A stretch of 62,523 bases of DNA from NCBI GenBank assembly GCA_945905835.1, contig CAMDQJ010000007.1, forward strand, positions 1 to 62,523. The letters are read 5' to 3'. The position numbers and the translations under genes were made by a program. The notes below the pieces were generated by a model. The model was not told where the DNA came from. It saw only the letters and a program-made list of their open reading frames with translations, and did not search any database. Of the stretch, positions 1-7,672 are shown piece after piece. The stretch's first letter is position 1; every line of letters begins with the position of its first letter. The stretch is from Asaia bogorensis (GTDB lineage Bacteria; Pseudomonadota; Alphaproteobacteria; Reyranellales; Reyranellaceae).

Positions 1-8
1 GACGGATC

Positions 9-728
9 GTGGCGGATTTCGTCCTCGTCCATGGTGCCTGCCACGGCGGCTGGTGCTGGGAGAAGCTGGTGCCGCTGCTGGAGGCCAAGGGCCACAAGAC
101 CTGCGCCCCCGACCTGCCCGGCCTCGGCAAGGACGACACGCCGCCGGCCAACGTGACGCTAGCCGACAACGTCGACAAGCTGGCGAAGATCCTCGACAAG
201 CTCGAGCAGCCGGCGGTCGTGGTCGGCCATGCACTGGGCGGCATTTCCATCAGCCAGCTCGGCGAGGCCCGGCGGCGCAAGATCAAGGCGCTGGTCTACA
301 TCACTGCGCTGCTGCCGCCCTCCGGCAAGACCGGCCGCGACATGACGGACATGTATCCCGACTCGCTGTTCCGCCGCTCACGCGAGCTCAATCCCGACGG
401 CACGACCTACACCTTCGCCCGCGCCAAGCTGCCGGTACTGTTCTACGAGGACGTGCCGCCCGAGGACCGCTACCGCGCCATCGAGCGCCTGCGGCCACAG
501 CCGCTCACTATCTCGCGCACGCCGGTGACGCTCACCGAAGAGCGCTTCGGCTCGGTGCCGCGCTGGTACATCGAGTGCACACACGACAATGCCATCTTGA
601 TCGACATGCAGCGCAAGATGGTGAAGATGACGCCGTGCAAGGTCATCAGCATGGCCTGCGGCCACACGCCGTTCTACTCGGCGCCCGAGGAGTTGGCCGA
701 GCACCTCGACGCGATTTCGAAATCTTAG
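9..728 (+). CDS. alpha/beta-fold hydrolase (methyl-ester esterase / hydroxynitrile-lyase-like) with altered nucleophile
   Basis: The 239-residue protein starts with the FVLVHGACHGGWCW strand and oxyanion-hole segment typical of the EstC/SABP2/hydroxynitrile-lyase branch of alpha/beta hydrolases and ends at a normal family length. The nucleophile elbow reads VVVGHALGG: the expected Ser of GHSLGG is Ala, encoded GCA around base 230. The acid (about residue 193, CTHDN) and the His (about residue 221, CGHTPFYS) are in place. As written it should not make an acyl-enzyme. It may be inactive, a binding protein, or the product of a TCA-to-GCA change. The GTG at base 9 fits the family N-terminus, but the window begins just upstream, so an earlier start cannot be excluded. 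Confidence 0.8.
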   Translation: MADFVLVHGACHGGWCWEKLVPLLEAKGHKTCAPDLPGLGKDDTPPANVTLADNVDKLAKILDKLEQPAVVVGHALGGISISQLGEARRRKIKALVYITALLPPSGKTGRDMTDMYPDSLFRRSRELNPDGTTYTFARAKLPVLFYEDVPPEDRYRAIERLRPQPLTISRTPVTLTEERFGSVPRWYIECTHDNAILIDMQRKMVKMTPCKVISMACGHTPFYSAPEELAEHLDAISKS

Positions 729-731
729 CCG

Positions 732-749
732 GGCGCGTCTGAACGCGCC
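732..749. terminator. short hairpin between convergent genes
   Basis: A perfect 7-bp inverted repeat (GGCGCGT / ACGCGCC, 4-nt loop) lies between the stop codons of the convergent hydrolase and CmcJ-family genes. There is no U-run on either strand, so it is only a possible weak bidirectional terminator. Confidence 0.3.
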
Positions 750-1594
750 TAGTCGAAGAAGGCGAAAGCCCGGACTTCGATGCTCTGACGCGGCTTGGGG
801 TTGGGCGGCGAGGTTGGATCGTCGAAGGCGCTGTGCAGCGAGAAGCGCGCGCGGCCGTCCTTCATCGAATCGAAGCATTTGATGACCACCGCCTCGTCCC
901 GCTTCATCTTCGGGAAATAGTACCAGCGGTGATCGGCGTTGTAGACGCCCTGGTAGATCTCGCCAGTGCGGTCGGCATAGACGAGATCGCAGACCGCCAG
1001 ATCGCGCGGCGCCAGGCTCTGCGCATCGACCAGCCCGAGCGGCGTCATCTCCACGGGATCGGCGGCGATGTTGCGCCAGACGTTGTACTCGGCGAAGTGC
1101 TTCTGCAGGCGCGCCTCGGCCTCGGCCGGCGGCAGCAGGTCACGCACGCGATGCGGCGCTGATTTCTCGGTGTAGTCGTTGTGCACGCTGCGCACCGGCG
1201 TGCGCAGGCCGCGCTCGACGGCACGGTCGGCGGTGCGCACGGTGTGGTCGAAGATCACGACCTTGGAGGCTCCGGTCTCGCGTTTGACCAGCGCTTCGAC
1301 CTCCTTGTAGTAGGCCGTCGTCACTTCGTGTTCGTCGTAGAAGTCGCGCACGGCGGTATCGTGGCGCACCAGCTTGAAGGCCTGGCGGTCGAGCGACAGC
1401 TCCGACGCGATCGGCCGTCCGTCGTTCACGCGCACCTTGAAGTCGCGGTAGTTGCCGACACGACGCGGCACGCCGGTTCCTGCCGGCGGATTGTAGGTCA
1501 CCGGCTTGACACTGAGATCGGCCAGATAGTTCACGGGCGCCTCGACCCAATCGATACGGGTACCCGTCGTTTGATCGCGCTTGAGGTTCAGCAT
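749..1594 (-). CDS. CmcJ/NvfI (AsaB-like) family oxidoreductase
   Basis: The 281-residue protein has the landmarks of the CmcJ/NvfI family, whose members act on secondary metabolites as hydroxylases, desaturases or methoxylating partners and are related to 2-oxoglutarate/Fe(II) oxygenases. Visible are an N-terminal GVPRRVGNYRDFKVRVNDGR segment, the central VHNDYTEKSAPHRVRD metal-ligand-like motif (H and D near residues 132-134), VWRNI, and the C-terminal SLHSAFDDP motif. The start ATG follows GGGAG at good distance. Substrate is unknown. Neighbours (a hydrolase and an SDR remnant) suggest small-molecule catabolism, which is inference. Confidence 0.75.
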   Translation of the reverse strand: MLNLKRDQTTGTRIDWVEAPVNYLADLSVKPVTYNPPAGTGVPRRVGNYRDFKVRVNDGRPIASELSLDRQAFKLVRHDTAVRDFYDEHEVTTAYYKEVEALVKRETGASKVVIFDHTVRTADRAVERGLRTPVRSVHNDYTEKSAPHRVRDLLPPAEAEARLQKHFAEYNVWRNIAADPVEMTPLGLVDAQSLAPRDLAVCDLVYADRTGEIYQGVYNADHRWYYFPKMKRDEAVVIKCFDSMKDGRARFSLHSAFDDPTSPPNPKPRQSIEVRAFAFFD

Positions 1595-1708
1595 CGCGGT
1601 ACTCCCGGTGTTTCCCCAAAGATCGTATGGAAAATGCCCGTTTCAAGCGACGAAATCTTATGAAAAGAACTCATGGGATCACAACGAAAGCGCCCCCGCC
1701 CGGGCCGT

Positions 1709-1928
1709 TCAGACATGCATGCCGCCATCGGCCATCAGCACGGTCCCGGTGGTGAAGGAGCTCCGCTCCGAGGCGAGAAACAGCACCGACTGGGCAACCT
1801 CCTCAGCCCGTGCGTGGCGGTGCAGCGGAATGATCGAATCGAGCAGTTTGCCGCCGTCCCGGCCCAGGGCGGCAGTCAGGCCCTTCTCGATGTCGCGCTG
1901 GAAGGTGTTGTCGATGGGACCGGGAGCC
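1709..1928 (-). pseudogene. short-chain dehydrogenase, C-terminal fragment
   Basis: About 72 residues match only the end of a classical SDR: GPIDNTFQ (the PG motif after the active site), the RHARAEEVAQSVLFLASE helix and the terminal TGTVLMADGGMHV. The Rossmann GxxxGxG region and the SYK catalytic residues are absent. At about base 1928 the reading frame passes abruptly into IS5-family transposase sequence in another frame, so the gene was truncated by an insertion or deletion. Confidence 0.75.
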
Positions 1929-2099
1929 AAACCGCTCCGGCAAATCGCGCCACGGAATGCCGGCGCGGTAGCGGTAAAGCACTGCGTCGATGAACAGCCG
2001 GTTGTTCTTCGCCGTCACACCCACGTGCCCGTCACGGCCCGGCAGAAAATCCCTGATCCGTGCCCATTGGTCATCCCGCAATCCATAACGCCGTGTCAT
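1929..2099 (-). mobile_element. IS5-family transposase, N-terminal fragment
   Basis: The first 57 codons (starting MTRRYGLRDDQWARIRDFLP, then the NNRLFIDAVLYRYRAGIPWR helix and DLPERFG) are the conserved N-terminus of IS5-group (IS427-like) transposases. The usual continuation after ERFG is missing; the sequence runs into the SDR fragment. No DDE catalytic core remains. The sequence just upstream (about 2130-2161, complement starting GGGGATTCCCAATGAGG) could be the surviving terminal inverted repeat, but no partner is visible. Confidence 0.8.
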
Positions 2100-2529
2100 C
2101 GGTAGCTCTCCTCGATGGCCGACCTCCTATGAATCACTTAAAATCCTCATTGGGAATCCCCTAATTGAGGACAGGCGCTAACAAAACTCGCCACCTCTTG
2201 TCATCTGCAATTTTGCATGTCTGGAAAAAGAGGACTGGCGCGTTTCCTAGGATTTGGAGGTTTCTGACAATCTAAGATAGGCGAAAAAGGGCATGCAGAA
2301 TGGCGAGGAAACAACCAATTCTTGCCAAATTACCCTTTAAATTAAATAGTGTATATCCTTTTTTAAGGATATTCCTTGGCTAGTCACCTGCAAATTTATC
2401 GCCGGCACCTCGCAGAACTCCGTTCGCGCCAATCTCGCCAGTAACGTCGCGCGTTTCCCGCCCCAATTCCGTGCTAGACGATCCGCCGTTCTCGCCCGTC
2501 CCCTGTTGTTCATAATCGGGAGTCGTTCC
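2100..2529. other. AT-rich intergenic region without a convincing gene
   Basis: From about 2130 to 2400 the base composition falls well below the surrounding sequence. No recognisable reading frame is present. The segment holds the likely IS5 end, a 20-bp palindrome at 2353-2372 and, by position, the promoter of the Sel1-repeat pair that starts at 2530. Confidence 0.6.
2353..2372. repeat. 20-bp perfect palindrome
   Basis: ATATCCTT / AAGGATAT form an 8-bp perfect inverted repeat around TTTT. It sits in the AT-rich island about 155 bases before the Sel1-protein start. It could be an operator or a hairpin; there is no following U-run. Confidence 0.45.
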
Positions 2530-3006
2530 GTGCGCTTCTTTCACCTCCCCCTCGCCATTGTCGCGCTCGCCAGCGTCGTCCAGCCGGCGGCTGCAGGCCA
2601 CGAGGAAGCCGTCAAGGCGCTCCAGGCCAGCGACTGGGTCACGGCGGAAAAGGAATTGCAGGTCCTGGCCAAGGAACGCGATCCGCGCGCGCAGTTCCTG
2701 CTCGGCCTCTATGTCTACGGCAATGCCGAATCGAAACTGTTCGATCTCAACAAGGCAGCCCCCCTCCTCCTCGACGCCGCCGAACGTGGCTACACGCCCG
2801 CCATGATCCCGCTCGCCGGCGCCTATGCCGAGGGCAAGGGCGTGCCGAAGAGTTTCAGCGAGGCCTACAAGTGGGTCGCCGTCGCCGAACGCTGGAACGT
2901 GCCCAATGCCAGCCAGCTGATCGAGCAGGTGGCGCGCGAACTGAAGCCCGACGAGATCGAAAAGGCCAAGGCCGCCGCGGTGGCCTTGACCTTCAAGACA
3001 AAATGA
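2530..3006 (+). CDS. secreted Sel1-like repeat protein (short)
   Basis: From the GTG at 2530, preceded by GGGAG seven bases upstream, the product is 158 residues. It starts with a signal peptide (VRFFHLPLAIVALASVVQPAAA, then GHEE). The mature part carries Sel1-type tetratricopeptide units: AVKALQASDWVTAEKEL, PRAQFLLGLYVYG and the clear ERGYTPAMIPLAGAYAEGKGV/SFSEAYKWVAVAE unit. An upstream TTG at 2506 is in frame but would disrupt the signal peptide. The stop overlaps the next gene's ATG (ATGA), so the two Sel1 proteins are translationally coupled. Sel1 proteins are usually scaffolds; no specific role can be read here. Confidence 0.75.
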   Translation: MRFFHLPLAIVALASVVQPAAAGHEEAVKALQASDWVTAEKELQVLAKERDPRAQFLLGLYVYGNAESKLFDLNKAAPLLLDAAERGYTPAMIPLAGAYAEGKGVPKSFSEAYKWVAVAERWNVPNASQLIEQVARELKPDEIEKAKAAAVALTFKTK

Positions 3007-4223
3007 TCGGCGCGCGTGCGGCGTTGATCGCGGCGATGCTCGCCGCCTCCATCGTCGCGCCGGCCAGTCGGGCACCGGCCCAGCCGAACGATGCCGCCGA
3101 TGTCGCCGAGGCATTGCGGCCCGGCGTCACCGCCTATCGCACCGGCAACTTGCCGGTGGCCGAAGCCGCATTCCGATCGCTCGCCGCGGCCGGCAACGCC
3201 GACGCGATCGCGTGGCTCGGCGTCGTCCTGCTCGATCGCGGCGCCACCAAGGAAGGCGTGCTGTGGCTGCAGCGCGCGGTCGACGGTGGCTCGATCGAGG
3301 GCACGCACCGGCTGGCGCTGGCCTTCGCCGAAGGCGCCGGCACGCAACGCAACGATGCCCGCGCCGTCGAACTTTTCGAAAAGGCGGCGGAAGCCGACCA
3401 TAAGCGCGCGCAGCTCAATCTCGGCACGCTTTATTTTCGCGGTCAGGGCGTGCCGCGCGATCTAATCCAGGCGCGCTCGTGGCTGGAGAAGGCAGCGAGC
3501 GACGGCGATCCCTACGCGCTCTATGCTCTGGGACGCGCGATGTCGGAGAACCTGGGCCCTGCCATCGCCGATCCGGTGCGGGCCGCCGATCTCTATCGCC
3601 ACGCCGCCGAGAAGGGCCATCCGTTCGCAGCACTCCGCTATGCGCTGGCGCTGGTCGAAGGCAATGGCGCGAAACGCGATCAGGCGACGGCGCAACGCTG
3701 GCTGGTCTACCTGAACGACAACGGCTTTCCCGAAGCCGCATTGGCGCTCGGCGACATCTCGGCGCGCACACCCGCCTCGCGCGACAAGGCGGCGAACGAC
3801 AAGGCCGTGCAGATCGCCGTCGCCTGGTACGAGTTGTCGGCTAATGCCGGTGTCGCCTCGGCGCAGTTCAAGTTGGCCAATGCCTACTTCGCTGGCGTCG
3901 GCATCGAGCGCGACGCCTCGCAGGCGCAGCGCTGGTACGCCCGCGCCGCCCAGCAGGGCCTGCCAGAAGCCCAGCACGCGCTCGGGGTCTGGTTGATCGG
4001 CGGCGTCGCCGGCCAGCAGGATCCAGTCGAAGGGCTGAAATGGCTGGTCCTTGCGGAGCGCAACGGCCATCCCGATTCGAAGACGGTGCTAGCAAAGGCG
4101 CTGGAAAAAACCTCAGAGGCCGATCGCTGGCAGGCCGAAGCCCTGGCCGCACGTTTTATGCCGATGCTCGAGCGGCCGATCGACGAAGGCGCGCCGCGTC
4201 TCATCGCGCCGCTAAAGCTATAG
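3003..4223 (+). CDS. secreted Sel1-like repeat protein (long)
   Basis: The product is 406 residues from the ATG overlapping the preceding stop. A signal peptide (AALIAAMLAASIVAPASRAPAQ) is followed by a chain of about eight Sel1 repeats of 36-37 residues, for example GTHRLALAFAEGAGTQRNDA, AQLNLGTLYFRGQGVPRD, AQFKLANAYFAGVGIERDAS and AQHALGVWLIGG. This predicts a periplasmic alpha-solenoid that binds a protein partner. No enzymatic motif is visible. Together with the upstream gene it forms a two-gene operon. Confidence 0.8.
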   Translation: MIGARAALIAAMLAASIVAPASRAPAQPNDAADVAEALRPGVTAYRTGNLPVAEAAFRSLAAAGNADAIAWLGVVLLDRGATKEGVLWLQRAVDGGSIEGTHRLALAFAEGAGTQRNDARAVELFEKAAEADHKRAQLNLGTLYFRGQGVPRDLIQARSWLEKAASDGDPYALYALGRAMSENLGPAIADPVRAADLYRHAAEKGHPFAALRYALALVEGNGAKRDQATAQRWLVYLNDNGFPEAALALGDISARTPASRDKAANDKAVQIAVAWYELSANAGVASAQFKLANAYFAGVGIERDASQAQRWYARAAQQGLPEAQHALGVWLIGGVAGQQDPVEGLKWLVLAERNGHPDSKTVLAKALEKTSEADRWQAEALAARFMPMLERPIDEGAPRLIAPLKL

Positions 4224-4296
4224 GCTTGGTCAAACCTTCTTGGGACAGGTCCCCGGGCGCGGCCCGGGCCAGTAAGGCGAGGGGTACGGCGTCGCC

Positions 4297-4589
4297 GCGG
4301 CATGGGCCAGCGACAATCCTGCGAACTGCCGCATCGAGGCGATCTCGTAGAGTTCCTCTTCCATCGCAGGGTCGCTCAGCCCTTACCATTGCTGAAGGCA
4401 GTATATCGGCAGCATCGTCGCCAGGGGATATGGCCGGCGCCCGCCACCAGCCTTCGGGTAATGCGGCGCGATCAACGCCTCCAGCTGAGCCCACCGCACC
4501 GCTCGGTGCATCTCCGCCAGGAACACCCCACGGCGGGTCCGCTTGCGCTTGCCGCCGTACTCCGCGTCAGAAAAACTGAGCTGCTTCAT
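4297..4589 (-). mobile_element. IS5-family transposase fragment with in-frame stop
   Basis: The minus strand encodes the N-terminus of a second IS5-type transposase, different from the one at 1929-2099. It begins MKQLSFSDAEYGGKRKRTRR and reaches ALIAPHYPKAGGG and LPIYCLQQW. A TAA (4383-4385) replaces the Tyr codon expected after LQQW. Beyond it the same frame still gives GLSDPAMEEELYEIASMRQF and AGLSLAHAA before homology ends near 4300. It is a dead remnant with no DDE core. Bases 4224-4296 and 4590-4657 hold nothing else I recognise. Confidence 0.8.
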
Positions 4590-4657
4590 CCGCCAATCTC
4601 CGCCAGATCAACAGTCTAGAAAACGGCGACACGATCAGCAGCTTGTTCAGAGAATTC

Positions 4658-5254
4658 CTAGCGCGCGGGCGCGAGGCCAAGCGTCTGCTCGATGGCATCA
4701 CACAACATCTGACCCAGCATATGGTGCATCTCCTGTATGCGCGCCGTGGTCTGCGACGGCACGATCAGCAGCGGATCGGCGAGCGGCTTCATGTCGCCGC
4801 CGCCTTTGCCGCCGAAAGCCGCCGCGACCAGGCCCATCTCGCGCGCCAGCTTGAGCGCCAGCAGGACGTTGGGGCTCTTGCCCGAAGTAGAGATGCCGAC
4901 CGCGACGTCGCCCGGTCGGCCGAACGCCTCGATCTGGCGCGAGAAGACGCGGTCGTAGCCGTAGTCGTTGCCGATCGCGGTCATGGTCGGCCCGTCGGTG
5001 GTCAGCGCCATCGCCGCCAGGGCCTTGCGATCGGTGCGAAAGCGCACGGTGAATTCCGTGGCGATGTGCTGGGCGTCGGCGGCGCTGCCACCATTGCCGA
5101 AGAACAGCAGCTTGCCGCCGCCCGACAGCGACCTGGCGCAGACCTCGACGAGGCGGCCGAACTCCTTGGCTAGTGCCAGTTTGGTTTGTCCTGCAACGGC
5201 CAGATGCTCGTCGAGCTCGGCGGCGAAATAGCGTGGAAGATCGAAGGATGGCAT
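4658..5254 (-). CDS. gmhA: phosphoheptose isomerase
   Basis: The 198-residue SIS-domain protein converts sedoheptulose 7-phosphate to D-glycero-D-manno-heptose 7-phosphate, the first step of ADP-heptose synthesis for the LPS inner core. Diagnostic sequences are FFGNGGSAADAQHIATEF (sugar-phosphate binding, about residues 51-68), ALTTDGPTMTAIGNDYGYD, the second SIS motif GISTSGKSPNV, and the C-terminal HHMLGQMLCDAIE helix with its metal/active-site His. Length fits the family. It stands alone here, separated from other heptose genes by IS debris downstream. Confidence 0.9.
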   Translation of the reverse strand: MPSFDLPRYFAAELDEHLAVAGQTKLALAKEFGRLVEVCARSLSGGGKLLFFGNGGSAADAQHIATEFTVRFRTDRKALAAMALTTDGPTMTAIGNDYGYDRVFSRQIEAFGRPGDVAVGISTSGKSPNVLLALKLAREMGLVAAAFGGKGGGDMKPLADPLLIVPSQTTARIQEMHHMLGQMLCDAIEQTLGLAPAR

Positions 5255-5313
5255 GTCGAGCGCATTATGCAGCGGGCGGCACGATTTACCTAACCGAGCG
5301 CCGGTGAGCCACT

Positions 5314-6233
5314 ATGGCCGCGCGCATGCCGCCCCTTCACCAGACAAGACTCGGTTATCGCTTCGCGCCCGACGATTCGCCCATCTCGGTGGCGAGCGAC
5401 ACGCCGCTCTAACCGCACGCCAGGCGGTTCTAACAGTCCTGGCCTTTCGCCCCCGACGATCGTGCGCTGGGCGATCCCGACATCGACATCCGCGCGCTGC
5501 CGGTGCAACTCGCCGATCGCTACACCGATCCGCGCGACGACTGGGGCGGCGACTTTCGCCTGACGCACGCCTCTATCGAGGGCGGCTTCATGGATTGCCC
5601 GACGCCCGAGGAGGCAGCCAACCAGCTGGCGGGACTGTTGGTGGCGGTTCGGGTCGGCCAGCCGCCCTACGCCGTCGCGGTGCACGCCGCGGCCTGCCAG
5701 ACGCCCGCCGGCTTGATCGTGCTGCCGGGCCCATCGATGAGCGGCAAGAGCACGCTGTCGCTGAAACTGATGCTGCGGGGTGGCCGGCTGTTCGGCGATG
5801 ACCGATTTTTGCTCCGTGCCGCGCAAAGCGCCGGCGAAGCGCTGGAACTAACGCCGCGGATTCGCCTGCCGGTACCGGCCGAAACCGGTCAACTGCTGAT
5901 CCAACTGGCGGCACGCAACGGCATCGCCGAGGGCACCATTGCCTACCTCAATCTCGACGCAAGCAGGCTCCTTTCGGCACCGCGAGCCGGATCGCAGCCT
6001 TCGTCGCACCGTAGCGTGTATCGCATAGCCCGCCCCGCCTCGAGACGGCCAGCGCTTCGACCATCGTGCCCGCCCTCCTGGGCGGCGCCGTCACGGACGC
6101 ACATGCCAGCAGCGCCACGCTCGCCGCTATCGCGGGCCTGGCGGCGCGCACGCCCTGCTGGAGCCTGCGCTGGAGCGACAGCGCGAGCGCCGCCGACCTG
6201 CTGTGGCAACGGCTGGCGCTGCCCCCAGCTTGA
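5314..6233 (+). pseudogene. HprK-related kinase, multiply interrupted
   Basis: A degenerate copy of the HPr-kinase-like P-loop proteins that accompany PqqD-like proteins. From the ATG at 5314 the frame gives QTRLGYRFAPDDSPI, then TAA at 5410 and 5431, then an open stretch (from about 5434) with the Walker A motif LPGPSMSGKSTLSLKL and FGDDRFLL. Near 5965 the frame shifts: the other frame gives FGTASRIAAFV, a TAG at 6012, then ETASASTIVPALLGG and SAADLLWQRLALPPA to a stop at 6231. Three nonsense codons and one frameshift rule out a full-length product. A single long reading frame from 5503 to 6546 spans part of this gene and the next but is a fusion artefact. Confidence 0.75.
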
Positions 6234-6279
6234 AGTGGCCCGGCTTGACGCCGCCAACGACGCGCCCGACAACACGGCC

Positions 6280-6546
6280 ATGCGCTACCGCCGCAACGAG
6301 TCGGTGACCGTGACCACGGTCGACGACGGGTCCTTCCTGGTCGAGCCGGAGACCCAGGAAATCTTCTATCTCGATGCGCTGGCGGCCGGGGTCTGGACGG
6401 CGCTCGCCGCCACCATGACGCCGGCTGAATTGCAGAGGCAGGTCGCCGAGGCGTTCCCGCAGACGCCGCGCGAGACCATCGAGGCCGATCTGGCCACGCT
6501 TCTGGCCGACATGGTCGAACGCAAATTGCTGGAGGCCGAGAGTTAG
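6280..6546 (+). CDS. PqqD-like (RRE fold) protein
   Basis: The 88-residue product MRYRRNESVTVTTVDDGSFL... has the layout of PqqD-family chaperones: a beta-wing, then LVEPETQEIFYLDALAAGVW (the LNxtAaaIW-type core motif), then three helices ending LADMVERKLLEAE. In PQQ and other RiPP systems this domain binds a leader peptide. It appears intact although the HprK-like gene just upstream is broken. The start could also be the GTG at 6235. No RiPP precursor or radical-SAM partner is visible nearby, so its role here is unknown. Confidence 0.7.
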   Translation: MRYRRNESVTVTTVDDGSFLVEPETQEIFYLDALAAGVWTALAATMTPAELQRQVAEAFPQTPRETIEADLATLLADMVERKLLEAES

Positions 6547-6561
6547 GTCGGCTGGCCGCGA

Positions 6562-7545
6562 TCAAATCTTGATGTCGGCCTTCTTGATGATCTCGCCGAA
6601 CGACTGCCGTTCGCCCTCGATGGTGAGGCCAAAGGCGGCAGAGTCCTGGAAGCTCGAATAGTTGCCGCTGGTGACAAGCTTCTCGTTGAGCGCAGGATCT
6701 TTGATGGCCTCACCGATCGCCTTGGCCAACTTGTCGGTGACGAGCTGTGGCGTGCCCTTGGCCGCCAGGATGCCGTACCAGGCGTCGCCACCGATCTTGC
6801 CCAGGCCCTGCTCCTTCAGAGTCGGCACGTCCGGCTTCCCGGGCCAGCGCCGTTCGCCCAGGACGGCGAAACATTTCAGGCGGCCGGCGGCAATATGCGA
6901 CAGCGTCGTCGGGTCGAACTGCACCTGGATCTGGCCAGACAGGAGGTCGTTGGTCGCCGGCGCGCTGCCTTTGTAAGGTACATGCACCATCTTCACGCCG
7001 GCTTCGATATTGAACATTTCACCATAGAGGTGCGTGATCGTCGCGAGCCCGGCCGAGCCGAAATTAATCTTGCCGGGATTTGCTTTGGCGTAGGCAATGA
7101 ACTCCTGGAGATTATTGGCCGGCACTTGGAGGTTGATGCCCATGCCGATCCACGACGTGGCGAAACGCGCCACCGCAACGAAGTCCCGGGCCGGATCGTA
7201 GGGCAGCGGCTGCAGGTGCTGGGTGATGCAAACCATCGCCGTCGTCGTCGTCAGGAAGGTGTAGCCATCGGCCGGCGAATTCTTGACGTGCTCGGCACCG
7301 ATCGCTCCGCTTGCGCCGGCCCGGTTGTCGAACAGCACGCTTTGGCCAAGCACCGCGCCGGCGCGCTCGAGCACCAGCCGCGTCGTGATGTCGGACGGCC
7401 CACCCGGCGGATAGGGAATGACGATACGGATCTGGCGGTTTGGCCAGTCACTCTGCGCCGACACGACGGCCGGTGCGGACGCCAGGCCGGCAGCCGATGC
7501 CGAGATGAATAAACGACGACCGATACCGTTCTTGCAGTTACCCAC
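6562..7545 (-). CDS. tripartite tricarboxylate transporter receptor (Bug/TctC family)
   Basis: The 327-residue periplasmic solute receptor starts at a GTG preceded by GGGAGG. It has a twin-arginine-like export signal (IGRRLFISASAAGLASAPAVVSAQ), then the Bug-family strand WPNRQIRIVIPYPPGGPSD, the binding loop NRAGASGAIGAEHVKNSPADG, INFGSAGLATITHLYGE and VPYKGSAPATNDLLSGQI. Length is normal. No TctA/TctB membrane genes are adjacent, as is common for orphan Bug proteins; the ligand cannot be read from sequence. Confidence 0.88.
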   Translation of the reverse strand: MGNCKNGIGRRLFISASAAGLASAPAVVSAQSDWPNRQIRIVIPYPPGGPSDITTRLVLERAGAVLGQSVLFDNRAGASGAIGAEHVKNSPADGYTFLTTTTAMVCITQHLQPLPYDPARDFVAVARFATSWIGMGINLQVPANNLQEFIAYAKANPGKINFGSAGLATITHLYGEMFNIEAGVKMVHVPYKGSAPATNDLLSGQIQVQFDPTTLSHIAAGRLKCFAVLGERRWPGKPDVPTLKEQGLGKIGGDAWYGILAAKGTPQLVTDKLAKAIGEAIKDPALNEKLVTSGNYSSFQDSAAFGLTIEGERQSFGEIIKKADIKI

Positions 7546-7672
7546 GGCAGTTTGCCTCCCAGCATCTTTTGTCGTCCATCATACACGGGCCCGCGCAGCC
7601 GAGCGCGCCTGTATTGTCCGCCAGGCGACCCTGCATTTCACGACGCGCCTGGACGGCGGCGCAAATGTCGCT

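Noticed and set aside
5503..6546. A single 347-codon protein joining an HprK-like domain and a PqqD domain
   Set aside because: The middle (about residues 155-250) is out-of-frame translation rich in Arg/Pro/Ser. The true continuation of the kinase is in another frame, and two separate genes explain the data better.
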